Below, in pieces: positions 48,302 to 56,797 of a stretch of 64,000 bases of DNA. The notes under the pieces were generated by a model. That model saw only the letters and a list, made by a program, of their open reading frames with translations, was not told where the DNA came from and ran no database searches. The DNA comes from Escherichia coli. GTDB taxonomy: Bacteria > Pseudomonadota > Gammaproteobacteria > Enterobacterales > Enterobacteriaceae. Position 1 is the first letter of the stretch; the number at the start of each line of letters is the position of its first letter. Location: the NCBI RefSeq assembly GCF_036503815.1, contig NZ_AP027764.1:992001-1056000 (forward strand). Direction: 5' to 3'. A program made the translations under genes and the position numbers.

Positions 48302-49555
48302 ATGTCGGGATCCAACACAGCAATCAGCCGTCGTCGTTTACTGCAAGGCGCGGGTGCCATGTGGCTATTGAGCGTAAGTCAGGTCAGTCTGGCTGCGGTC
48401 AGCCAGGTCGTGGCGGTGCGCGTCTGGCCTGCGTCCAGCTACACCCGTGTGACGGTAGAATCTAATCGTCAGCTGAAATATAAGCAGTTCGCGTTGAGTA
48501 ACCCTGAACGCGTGGTGGTGGATATCGAAGATGTAAACCTGAACTCAGTGCTCAAGGGGATGGCGGCACAAATTCGTGCTGATGACCCGTTCATCAAGTC
48601 GGCGCGCGTCGGGCAGTTTGACCCGCAAACCGTGCGGATGGTTTTTGAGTTAAAGCAAAACGTAAAACCGCAGCTGTTTGCCCTTGCTCCGGTCGCCGGG
48701 TTTAAAGAGCGTCTGGTGATGGATCTCTATCCTGCCAATGCTCAGGACATGCAGGACCCGCTGCTGGCGCTGCTGGAGGATTACAATAAAGGCGATCTCG
48801 AAAAGCAGGTGCCGCCTGCGCAGAGTGGCCCGCAGCCAGGCAAAGCAGGGCGCGATCGTCCGATTGTCATTATGCTTGACCCTGGCCATGGCGGCGAAGA
48901 CTCCGGTGCGGTGGGGAAATACAAAACGCGTGAAAAAGACGTGGTATTGCAAATTGCCCGCCGTTTGCGCTCTCTGATTGAGAAAGAGGGCAATATGAAA
49001 GTTTACATGACCCGTAATGAAGACATCTTCATTCCGTTGCAAGTGCGCGTAGCAAAAGCACAGAAACAGCGTGCTGACTTGTTTGTCTCTATTCATGCCG
49101 ATGCCTTTACCAGTCGCCAGCCGAGCGGTTCCTCTGTGTTTGCGCTCTCTACCAAAGGTGCAACCAGTACCGCGGCAAAATATCTGGCGCAAACTCAGAA
49201 CGCCTCGGACTTGATTGGTGGCGTGAGTAAGAGCGGCGACCGTTATGTCGACCATACTATGTTCGATATGGTGCAGTCGCTGACCATTGCCGACAGTCTG
49301 AAGTTTGGTAAAGCTGTGTTGAATAAGCTCGGTAAAATCAACAAGCTGCATAAAAATCAGGTTGAACAAGCCGGGTTTGCCGTGCTGAAAGCGCCTGATA
49401 TACCCTCCATTTTGGTCGAAACGGCGTTTATCAGTAACGTTGAGGAAGAACGTAAACTGAAAACGGCAACCTTCCAGCAGGAAGTTGCGGAATCAATCCT
49501 CGCAGGGATAAAAGCGTATTTTGCCGATGGGGCGACGCTGGCGAGAAGGGGATAA
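48302..49555 (+). CDS. amiC: AmiC, N-acetylmuramoyl-L-alanine amidase
   Basis: 417 residues from the ATG at 48302. It has a twin-arginine signal ([10 protein letters not shown]...SLA), an AMIN domain (about 40-150) that directs it to the septum, and a zinc amidase_3 domain with [18 protein letters not shown] and the catalytic Glu in VETAFIS. It splits septal peptidoglycan for daughter-cell separation and is activated by NlpD. Upstream frame to 48287 is not used. Confidence 0.97.
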
Positions 49556-49627
49556 TGTTTTTATTTATTCAATGAATTTATATTTCGTTGAATAGATAAT
49601 ATTTACCTGAATATTAGACGTTGGTTT

Positions 49628-49643
49628 TGTGACTGATGTCGAA
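49628..49643. promoter_or_regulatory. Possible CRP site upstream of the PTS cassette
   Basis: TGTGA-N6-TCGAA keeps one perfect half of the CRP consensus (TGTGA-N6-TCACA) and three of five bases of the other. It lies about 90 bp before the antiterminator RNA element, a sensible place for catabolite control. Weak evidence. Confidence 0.3.
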
Positions 49644-49651
49644 TATTTGAA

Positions 49652-49674
49652 TGTCGGCTTGAAAAATAAGCCGG
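49652..49674 (+). terminator. Possible amiC terminator
   Basis: Stem with cggctt / aagccg around gaaaaat, about 95 bp after amiC, followed by a loose T-rich sequence. It would insulate the PTS cassette from amiC. Confidence 0.4.
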
Positions 49675-49720
49675 CCATCTCTTTAATTAAGCACAATTCC
49701 GTGTAATGTATATGCATTAG

Positions 49721-49758
49721 TTAATCATCTTGTAACTGTTAAATCAGGCAAGGCAATG
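49721..49758 (+). promoter_or_regulatory. BglG-type ribonucleic antiterminator (RAT)
   Basis: The sequence atcttgtaactgttaaatca followed by ggcaaggcaatg matches the bgl-type RAT layout (ATTGTTACTG, a short variable stretch, then CAGGCAAaACC). Its right half (from 49746) is the left arm of the terminator that follows, so RAT and terminator are mutually exclusive, as required for antitermination. Confidence 0.75.
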
Positions 49759-49800
49759 TTTGAAGTAATTATTACTTCTGACGTGCCTTGCCTTTTTTTT
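49746..49800 (+). terminator. Leader terminator controlled by the RAT
   Basis: Outer stem aggcaaggca (49746-49755) / tgccttgcct (49784-49793), inner palindrome gaagtaat-t-attacttc, and an eight-T tail. The ribosome site GGAG of the antiterminator gene begins at the next base. Confidence 0.88.
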
Positions 49801-49811
49801 GGAGCTATGGA

Positions 49812-50636
49812 ATGATCATCGAAAAAGTCATGAACAATAATTGTGTACAGGCATCGATGAATGGACAGGAGGTTATCATTTCTGGGCCTGGCGTCGGTTA
49901 CAACAAAAAATATGGAATGTCGGTCCCTGAGCATCCGGCTAACCGGATTTTTTATGTCAGAAATGAACAAAAAAATAAACTCTACAAATTGATTGAGCAT
50001 GTGGATATTGAGTATGTTTTTGTTGCCGAAAAAATAGTGCAATATGCGGAGAACAATCTCGAAAAAAATCTCAATCCATCGCTACTATTGATTCTTGCTG
50101 ATCATATTTCGAATGCAATATCCCGAGTCGCTTCAGGCATACAAATTAATAATGTTTTCCTTGATGAAATCAAAGCGTTGTACAAAGCAGAGTATGCGAT
50201 AAGTCGCGATGCATTAACTATCATTAATGAGCAATTCAGCGTTCAACTTCCTGATGATGAGATTGGTTTTATAGCATTGCATATTTTAAATAATTATGAG
50301 AATTCAGTTGATTATGAATCAGTACGGATTATTGAGTTGTCGCAAATAATCACGGGGCTTATTGAAGTTGTTTATAACAGAAAGGTGGACAGAAGTTCAT
50401 TTAATTATTCCAGGTTCATGATACACCTTAAATATTTTTCAAGTCGCGTATTATGCAATGAAAAAATAAAACAGAAAGATATTGGTGATCTCTATGAACA
50501 GTTTCTTGAGAAAGACATTCTGTTACAGCGCGCAATTCATGAAATTGAAAGGTATTTGTACGCCACTTTTAAATATGAATTGATTTTGGAAGAAAAACTA
50601 TATCTCTCTATTCGCACCAAAGTATTAATGGACTGA
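49812..50636 (+). CDS. BglG/LicT-family transcription antiterminator
   Basis: 274 residues from the ATG at 49812, with GGAG seven bases upstream. The RNA-binding CAT domain (residues 1-55, MIIEKVMNNNCVQASMNGQE) is followed by two PTS-regulation domains. PRD1 has both phosphorylatable His (LADHIS and ALHILNN). PRD2 has its first His (FMIHLKYF), but the usual second His near the C-terminus (YLTIHI) is Arg268 (YLSIRT). It should bind the RAT just upstream and open its own operon when the PTS substrate is present. The symbol is not assigned because the closest named relative is unclear. Confidence 0.9.
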   Translation: MIIEKVMNNNCVQASMNGQEVIISGPGVGYNKKYGMSVPEHPANRIFYVRNEQKNKLYKLIEHVDIEYVFVAEKIVQYAENNLEKNLNPSLLLILADHISNAISRVASGIQINNVFLDEIKALYKAEYAISRDALTIINEQFSVQLPDDEIGFIALHILNNYENSVDYESVRIIELSQIITGLIEVVYNRKVDRSSFNYSRFMIHLKYFSSRVLCNEKIKQKDIGDLYEQFLEKDILLQRAIHEIERYLYATFKYELILEEKLYLSIRTKVLMD

Positions 50637-50667
50637 TTATATATAACATTTATATGAGATAACCCGC

Positions 50668-52248
50668 ATGAAACAAAAGAAAGCCTGGAGTTTTTTTCAG
50701 AGCCTGGGAAAGGCATTTATGTATCCCATCGCTCTGCTAAGTGTATGTGGCATGATGTTAGGGCTAGGAAGTGGTTTAGCCAGCGATGATATGGCAAAAT
50801 TAATTCCACTACTGGCTATTCCCGTAATTAAAACCATTCTTGATTTTATTGTTAGCCTTGGTTTGTTTGCCTTTGTCAATTTACCTGTATTGTTTGCGAT
50901 AGCTATACCTCTGGGGTTATTAAAAGAGAAAGAGGATAAAGCCTATGGCGCTTTTTCTGGCTTAATTGGTTTCATGGCGATGCATCTGGGAACGAACTTT
51001 TATCTTAAACAACATGACTTATTGGTCGCTGCTGATCAAATGTCGACACATGGGCAAACCATTATTCTGGGAATCCAGTCCTACAATACCAGTGTGTTGG
51101 GTGGGATTATAGCAGGATTATTAGTCGCCAGTATGTATAAAAAGATCGTTAACTTACGTATTCCTGAATCATTAGGATTTTATAGTGGCCCACGCCTGGT
51201 GCCTATTATTACACTGATTGTGATGAGTGGATTTGGTCTGATCATCCCTTTTATCTGGCCACCATTTTTCAATCTTTTCATGCTCATTGGCCACTGGATT
51301 TCAACTTCCGGTCCTGTTGGCTATTTTTTCTATGCAGTCGCCGAACGCGTGACAATACCTTTTGGTTTAAATCACCTGGTGACGTCAGTTTTCCGCTTTA
51401 CCCCCATCGGCGGATCGGCAGTGATCGGCGGCGAAGAGTATTATGGCACCCTGAACATGTTTATGGCGTACGTCAAAGAGAATGCGGTCATTCCGCTGGA
51501 TTTGGCGGGGAAAATGGAACAGGGCAAACTGATGATTCAGTATGGTCTGGCTGGTGCCGCGCTGGCGATGTATCGCACTGCTCATGCTCAAAACAGAAAA
51601 GCTATCAAAGCATTGCTTATTTCCGGGGTGCTTACAGTCATTATTGGCGGCGTCAGCGAACCGATTGAGTTTCTGTTCTTATTTGTCAGTCCACTGCTAT
51701 TTGTCTTCCATGCTTTTATGAATGGATTCGCCAACATGGTCTTGCCATATATGGGCGTGAAGATGGGATTTACTGGCGATCTGATTCAATTTATTAGCTT
51801 TGGCGTATTGCGTGGCACAAGAACAGGTTGGCCAATAGCGGTGTGTGTCGAAGTGGCCTATTTCTTTATTTATTACTTTGTGTTCCGTTGGACTATTCTC
51901 AAATTTAACCTGATGACGGTAGGCCGTGAAGAGTCCAGTCCTGTCACGCTGAATGCTCATGAGGATACGGCTATAGCGGATATCCCAACGCTTGATAAAT
52001 CAGAGCTGCAAGCAGCGGAGCAGATGGTTAAGGCACTTGGTGGTAAAGAGAATATTAAATCCCTGGATAATTGCGTAACTCGTTTACGTTTAACAATCGC
52101 AGATATGGGATTGATTGACGAGGCAGCAATAAAAAGAGCTGGCGGAATTGCGGTTGTTAAACTTGATCAAAATACCCTACAAGTCATTATCGGTACTAAA
52201 GTCATCGCCTTGCGTCGGGATATGGATAACTACATGGGGATATGCTGA
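50668..52248 (+). CDS. PTS permease EIIC-EIIB, glucose/maltose (MalX-like) family
   Basis: 526 residues. An EIIC domain of about ten membrane helices (1-410) contains the family motifs FGLNHLVTSVFRFTP and GGVSEPIEFLFLFVSP (substrate Glu). A linker leads to a C-terminal EIIB domain (about 445-526) with the phospho-Cys in LDNCVTRLRLTI. No EIIA is fused or encoded nearby, so EIIA-Glc (Crr) is the likely donor, as for MalX and PtsG-type systems. It imports and phosphorylates a sugar or glycoside that is not identified. It overlaps the next gene by one base. Confidence 0.92.
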   Translation: MKQKKAWSFFQSLGKAFMYPIALLSVCGMMLGLGSGLASDDMAKLIPLLAIPVIKTILDFIVSLGLFAFVNLPVLFAIAIPLGLLKEKEDKAYGAFSGLIGFMAMHLGTNFYLKQHDLLVAADQMSTHGQTIILGIQSYNTSVLGGIIAGLLVASMYKKIVNLRIPESLGFYSGPRLVPIITLIVMSGFGLIIPFIWPPFFNLFMLIGHWISTSGPVGYFFYAVAERVTIPFGLNHLVTSVFRFTPIGGSAVIGGEEYYGTLNMFMAYVKENAVIPLDLAGKMEQGKLMIQYGLAGAALAMYRTAHAQNRKAIKALLISGVLTVIIGGVSEPIEFLFLFVSPLLFVFHAFMNGFANMVLPYMGVKMGFTGDLIQFISFGVLRGTRTGWPIAVCVEVAYFFIYYFVFRWTILKFNLMTVGREESSPVTLNAHEDTAIADIPTLDKSELQAAEQMVKALGGKENIKSLDNCVTRLRLTIADMGLIDEAAIKRAGGIAVVKLDQNTLQVIIGTKVIALRRDMDNYMGIC

Positions 52249-53423
52249 TGGATGTTTTTAATACTCCTATTTCCCGCAAAGGAACATATTGTACCCAATG
52301 GGACTTTTGCGAGGACAGATTTGGTGTAAAAGATGTATTACCATTCTCTATTTCAGATATGGATCTTCCGATACCGGAAGCTATCATCAGGGCATTAAGA
52401 AAACGTCTGGAACACCCGATTTTAGGGTACAGCCGTTGGCAGCATGATGACTATCTGAATGCGATAGTCAATTGGTATCATCAACAATATAAAACTGAAA
52501 TCAAACCAGAATGGATCACCTATAGCCCAAGCGTGATGTACTCCATTGCTAAAGCAATAGAGTTATTGACATCGCATGGTGATAATATTCTCGTTTTTAC
52601 ACCTGTCTATAATGCATTTTTTGATATAATTAAACATAGCGAGAGAAATATTCTGACAGCCTCTTTGATTATAAAAAATGAGGGGGGCTACGCTATCAAT
52701 TGGCAAGATTTTGATCTTAAGATTCAAAGCGCAAAGATGGTGTTATTATGTAATCCTCATAACCCGACAGGAACCGTCTGGTCGGAAGAAGATCTGCATA
52801 AAATCGCTGCAAGCTGTGCAAGACATAATGTCTGGTTATGTTCAGATGAAATTCACAGTGATTTTGTTTTTAATCGTAGCTTTACATCTGCGCTTAAAAT
52901 AAAAAAAGAAAAAGTAGTGGTGTTTAATTCGATATCGAAGACATTTAATGTTCCTGCGCTAACAGGATCGTATATGATTTCAACTGACGATAATTTTAAT
53001 CATAAGTTCAGAACGATATCAAGATATCGCGATTTTGTAAACTCCCCATCCGTACTGAATATAATTGCAACTATTATTGCCTATAACGAATGTGAGGGAT
53101 GGTTAAAGTCATTAAAGGCACATATTGCCTCTAACATTCAATTCACCCAGCAGTATCTGAACGAAAATACTCCAGAATTGATCGTAAGGCCTGCTGATGG
53201 TTGCTATTTTTCGTGGATAGATTGCTCTGCTATTGGTTATCCCTTTGATGAATTCTACAGTCGATTAATTCATGAAGGCAAAGTGGGCATTATGGCGGGG
53301 AATGTCTATGGAACGGAGGGGGAGGGCTACCTTCGTCTGAACCTGGCCTGCGGTCGAGAAAAATTATATATGGGGCTTACGCGTCTTGCGAGTGTAATTA
53401 AAAATATTAATCAAGGAAAATAA
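52248..53423 (+). CDS. MalY/PatB-like PLP enzyme (C-S lyase or aminotransferase)
   Basis: 391 residues from the ATG at 52248, within the stop of the PTS gene (TGATG), with GGGGA seven bases upstream. It is a fold-I PLP protein: NPHNPTG loop, SDEIHSDFVF, the Schiff-base Lys in FNSISKTFNVPAL, and the C-terminal Arg in YLRLNLACGR. Sequence style (DVLPFSISDMDLPIPEAI at the N-terminus) is that of MalY and PatB beta-C-S lyases. Pairing with a MalX-like permease repeats the malXY arrangement. Its substrate is unknown. Confidence 0.88.
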   Translation: MDVFNTPISRKGTYCTQWDFCEDRFGVKDVLPFSISDMDLPIPEAIIRALRKRLEHPILGYSRWQHDDYLNAIVNWYHQQYKTEIKPEWITYSPSVMYSIAKAIELLTSHGDNILVFTPVYNAFFDIIKHSERNILTASLIIKNEGGYAINWQDFDLKIQSAKMVLLCNPHNPTGTVWSEEDLHKIAASCARHNVWLCSDEIHSDFVFNRSFTSALKIKKEKVVVFNSISKTFNVPALTGSYMISTDDNFNHKFRTISRYRDFVNSPSVLNIIATIIAYNECEGWLKSLKAHIASNIQFTQQYLNENTPELIVRPADGCYFSWIDCSAIGYPFDEFYSRLIHEGKVGIMAGNVYGTEGEGYLRLNLACGREKLYMGLTRLASVIKNINQGK

Positions 53424-53425
53424 AA

Positions 53426-54022
53426 ATGAACAGCACGGATCTTATCCATCTCATTAAACATTTTATGCGTAACGAACATAAAGCAGTTGAAGAAGTTATT
53501 GATTCCCCCCTTTCGGAGGTCGCAAATTTAATTAAAGTATTACAGTCTTGTCAGGGGAAAGTTGTTTTTATTGGTGTCGGTAAGTCCGGTATTATTGCCC
53601 GAAAACTCGCCGCAACATTTGCCAGCACTGGAACTCCCTCGTTTTTTGTTCACGGTACTGAAGCCGTACACGGCGATCTTGGGATGGTGGCGAAAGATGA
53701 TGTTGTTATTCTTATTTCAAACAGTGGTGAGACGACAGAAATCCTGGCAACACTACCTAGTCTGAAAAAAATGGGTAATTATTTGATCTCCTTTACCCGC
53801 AGTCATCGCTCATCGCTTGCGATAAGTTGTGATTTATCCGTTGAAATTCCCGTAAAAAGTGAGGCGGATAATTTAGGTTTAGCACCGTCATGCTCATCAA
53901 CAGTCGTTCTGGTTGTTGGTGATGCGGTGGCGCTTGCGCTCTCCGAATTGAAAAAGTTTACTCGTGCTGATTTCGGCTTATATCATCCAGGAGGTGCGCT
54001 CGGTATTAAAGCAAACTCATAA
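53426..54022 (+). CDS. SIS-domain sugar-phosphate isomerase, KdsD/GutQ type without CBS
   Basis: 198 residues, two bases after the previous stop, with its ribosome site AAGGAAAATAAAA at that gene's end. It has a single SIS domain: FIGVGKSGIIARKLAATFAS, the SNSGETTE phosphosugar loop, and the GLAPSCSSTV and YHPGGALG motifs of arabinose-5-phosphate isomerases. The two CBS domains of KdsD and GutQ (about 320 aa) are absent; the protein ends just after GGALGIKANS. It probably isomerises the phosphorylated sugar delivered by the PTS. Confidence 0.88.
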   Translation: MNSTDLIHLIKHFMRNEHKAVEEVIDSPLSEVANLIKVLQSCQGKVVFIGVGKSGIIARKLAATFASTGTPSFFVHGTEAVHGDLGMVAKDDVVILISNSGETTEILATLPSLKKMGNYLISFTRSHRSSLAISCDLSVEIPVKSEADNLGLAPSCSSTVVLVVGDAVALALSELKKFTRADFGLYHPGGALGIKANS

Positions 54023-54049
54023 TTTTAGAATATAAAACAGTAACCGGTC

Positions 54050-54071
54050 ACGCCATCTCTTGGGGTGGCGT
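54050..54071 (+). other. Hairpin between the SIS gene and the dehydrogenase gene
   Basis: acgcca / tggcgt stem with ten bases between, in the only sizeable gap (70 bp) of the cassette. No T tract follows. It could be an RNA-processing or stability element. Confidence 0.35.
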
Positions 54072-54092
54072 TCATTGATGTGAGTGTCAGCT

Positions 54093-55040
54093 ATGAAAAA
54101 CGTTCTGGTCACCGTTCCCAGCTTTTCAGCGCGTTGTGTTTCTGCCAGCAAGCTGCTAAGAGAAAATCATTTTAACCTTATTATCAAGAATAATGTGGAG
54201 CATCTGGTTAAATCAGAATCCACAGTATTACGAGAATCTATTTGCGCAGTCATTGCCGGAAAAGATTGTTATCAAGCGGATACGTTATCGCGACTACCAG
54301 GAGTGAAAATAATATCGAGATTCGGGACAGGGATTGATAATATTGATCTTCATACGGCTCGACAATCAGGTATTGTGGTCAATAATGCTGTTGGGATTAA
54401 TTCAAATGCAGTCGCGGAATTTATCATCGGTCTTATTTTTGCGAGCATGAGAAATATCCCCGGTAGCTATCATGCGATGCAAAATGGTTATTGGGGCGAG
54501 TCGCATGGCTGCGAGTTACAAGGTAAACGTATTGGCCTGCTTGGCTACGGCAATATTGGCAAAACACTGGCGAAAAGGTTATCTGGTTTTGATGTTGAGC
54601 TTTTAGCTTTTGACAAACAACCCGATTTCCAGGCCGCAGGCAAAGATGGAGTTCAGTTCGTATCAATTGAAGATATCTTTATGCAGTCTCATGTCATCAT
54701 CGTTCTTTTGCCATTTTCTCCGGAGCTGGAGAACTTCATTAGTCATAAATATTTGTCGATGATGCGCAATGGTGCTCTTATCATCAACGCCGCAAGGGGA
54801 AAGTTGCTGGATGAGGGTGCTTTACTTCAGGTAATTGAAGAACGAAATGTTTTTGCAGCGCTGGATGTGTTTAGCTCTGAACCGCTAGCGCAATTTAGCC
54901 CATTGCTACATGCCAGGAATATCATTACAACGCCGCATATTGCGGCCGCCACCGTTGAGTCATACCAGCAAACCGGGATATACGTTGCCAGGTCGATAAT
55001 AGATTTCTTTGCAGGAAGGGAGATAAAAAACGTGCTGTGA
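54093..55040 (+). CDS. SerA-like D-2-hydroxyacid dehydrogenase
   Basis: 315 residues from the ATG at 54093; a GTG nine bases earlier is in frame, and both have weak ribosome sites. The NAD-binding motif is GLLGYGNIGKTLAKRL. The catalytic triad is Arg in IINAARGKLLDEG, Glu in VFSSEPLAQ and His in TTPHIAAAT. It lacks the C-terminal ACT domain of SerA. It would oxidise or reduce a hydroxy/keto-acid made downstream of the PTS substrate. Last gene of the cassette. Confidence 0.88.
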   Translation: MKNVLVTVPSFSARCVSASKLLRENHFNLIIKNNVEHLVKSESTVLRESICAVIAGKDCYQADTLSRLPGVKIISRFGTGIDNIDLHTARQSGIVVNNAVGINSNAVAEFIIGLIFASMRNIPGSYHAMQNGYWGESHGCELQGKRIGLLGYGNIGKTLAKRLSGFDVELLAFDKQPDFQAAGKDGVQFVSIEDIFMQSHVIIVLLPFSPELENFISHKYLSMMRNGALIINAARGKLLDEGALLQVIEERNVFAALDVFSSEPLAQFSPLLHARNIITTPHIAAATVESYQQTGIYVARSIIDFFAGREIKNVL

Positions 55041-55065
55041 GTTCAGCTAAGGAAGATTTCAGGTA

Positions 55066-55101
55066 CAAAAAAACCGCAATTTGTGAAACACATTGCGGTT
55101 T
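55066..55101 (-). terminator. metZWV terminator
   Basis: Ten-bp stem aaaccgcaat (55071-55080) / attgcggttt (55092-55101) followed on the minus strand by a T run. It ends the tRNA transcript and also faces the end of the cassette. Confidence 0.85.
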
Positions 55102-55118
55102 ATCAGCATCATAAGTGT

Positions 55119-55195
<77 letters not shown>

Positions 55196-55228
55196 TCACC
55201 GTACTGCTTTACTTCATCAAATTTTGAT

Positions 55229-55305
<77 letters not shown>

Positions 55306-55338
55306 TCACCGTACTGCTTTACTTCATCAAATTTTAAT

Positions 55339-55415
<77 letters not shown>

Positions 55416-55420
55416 TCCGT

Positions 55421-55456
55421 GGATGCGCACTATACTCCGCTCGCGTTTTCATGCAA
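55421..55456 (-). promoter_or_regulatory. metZWV promoter
   Basis: On the minus strand: -35 TTGCAT (55451-55456), 16-bp spacer, -10 TATAGT (55429-55434), followed by the GC-rich GCGCATCC, a discriminator typical of stringently controlled stable-RNA promoters. Confidence 0.8.
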
Positions 55457-55623
55457 CCTTTTTTTTACCCAGATCACGGATTTGGTATGATTTTGAGCAA
55501 AAACAAATCACTAAAGCCTGTTTTTTGTGCAAAATTTGCGTCAGGGAGAGGCTGCTCATTTCATTAAACGCAGCGGTTTGTTATCTTCATTGCGCCTTAT
55601 TTTTTAAACTGAAGAAGAGAACA

Positions 55624-56721
55624 ATGAAAGGACGTTGGGTAAAGTACCTTCTTATGGGCACGGTTGTGGCAATGCTTGCCGCCTGCTCTTCCAAACCAAC
55701 CGATCGCGGACAGCAATATAAAGACGGGAAATTTACCCAGCCTTTCTCTCTGGTAAACCAGCCAGATGCCGTTGGCGCGCCAATTAACGCCGGTGATTTT
55801 GCCGAGCAAATTAACCATATCCGTACTTCGTCACCGCGTCTGTATGGCAACCAGAGTAATGTTTATAATGCGGTGCAGGAGTGGCTACGCGCAGGCGGTG
55901 ATACCCGCAATATGCGTCAGTTCGGCATTGACGCCTGGCAGATGGAAGGTGCCGACAACTATGGCAACGTGCAGTTTACGGGCTATTACACGCCTGTCAT
56001 TCAGGCGCGCCATACCCGTCAGGGCGAGTTCCAGTATCCTATTTACCGTATGCCGCCAAAGCGTGGTCGTCTGCCGTCTCGTGCTGAGATCTACGCGGGA
56101 GCATTGAGCGATAAATACATCCTCGCTTACAGCAACTCTCTGATGGATAACTTCATTATGGATGTGCAGGGTAGCGGGTATATCGACTTTGGTGATGGCA
56201 GTCCGCTTAACTTTTTCAGCTATGCAGGGAAAAACGGTCATGCCTATCGCAGCATCGGTAAGGTGCTGATTGACCGTGGCGAAGTGAAAAAAGAAGATAT
56301 GTCGATGCAGGCGATTCGTCACTGGGGTGAAACACACAGTGAAGCCGAGGTTCGCGAGCTGCTTGAGCAGAATCCTTCATTTGTTTTCTTTAAACCGCAG
56401 TCTTTTGCACCAGTGAAAGGAGCAAGTGCAGTACCGCTGGTTGGCCGCGCTTCAGTTGCCTCTGATCGTTCCATTATCCCGCCTGGTACAACCTTACTGG
56501 CAGAAGTACCGCTGCTGGATAATAACGGCAAATTTAACGGTCAGTACGAACTACGGCTGATGGTGGCGCTGGATGTCGGTGGTGCAATCAAAGGCCAACA
56601 CTTCGATATTTATCAAGGTATCGGGCCGGAAGCCGGACACCGCGCAGGTTGGTACAACCACTATGGACGTGTTTGGGTGCTGAAAACCGCCCCGGGCGCA
56701 GGTAACGTCTTTAGCGGCTGA
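55624..56721 (+). CDS. mltA: MltA, membrane-bound lytic murein transglycosylase A
   Basis: 365 residues from the ATG at 55624 (AGAAGAGA upstream). The frame stays open back to 55342 through a tRNA gene, which is meaningless. Lipoprotein signal ends MLAAC (Cys21). The C-terminal 3D domain holds the catalytic Asp in VALDVGGAIKGQHFDIYQG. It is an outer-membrane lipoprotein cutting glycan strands to anhydro-muropeptides. Confidence 0.97.
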   Translation: MKGRWVKYLLMGTVVAMLAACSSKPTDRGQQYKDGKFTQPFSLVNQPDAVGAPINAGDFAEQINHIRTSSPRLYGNQSNVYNAVQEWLRAGGDTRNMRQFGIDAWQMEGADNYGNVQFTGYYTPVIQARHTRQGEFQYPIYRMPPKRGRLPSRAEIYAGALSDKYILAYSNSLMDNFIMDVQGSGYIDFGDGSPLNFFSYAGKNGHAYRSIGKVLIDRGEVKKEDMSMQAIRHWGETHSEAEVRELLEQNPSFVFFKPQSFAPVKGASAVPLVGRASVASDRSIIPPGTTLLAEVPLLDNNGKFNGQYELRLMVALDVGGAIKGQHFDIYQGIGPEAGHRAGWYNHYGRVWVLKTAPGAGNVFSG

Positions 56722-56756
56722 TGTGTTATTCTGTATACCGTTTTGACGGATACGAC

Positions 56757-56783
56757 AGGGTGAGGGATAACCTCGCCCTTTTT
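56757..56783 (+). terminator. mltA terminator
   Basis: agggtgagg / cctcgccct stem followed by TTTTT, 35 bp after the mltA stop. Confidence 0.8.
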
Positions 56784-56797
56784 AATTCTGAGGTGCT

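Noticed and set aside
49812..55040. Cassette as a phage or integrative element
   Set aside because: No integrase, transposase or visible attachment repeat was found; it looks like a bare metabolic insertion beside a tRNA array.
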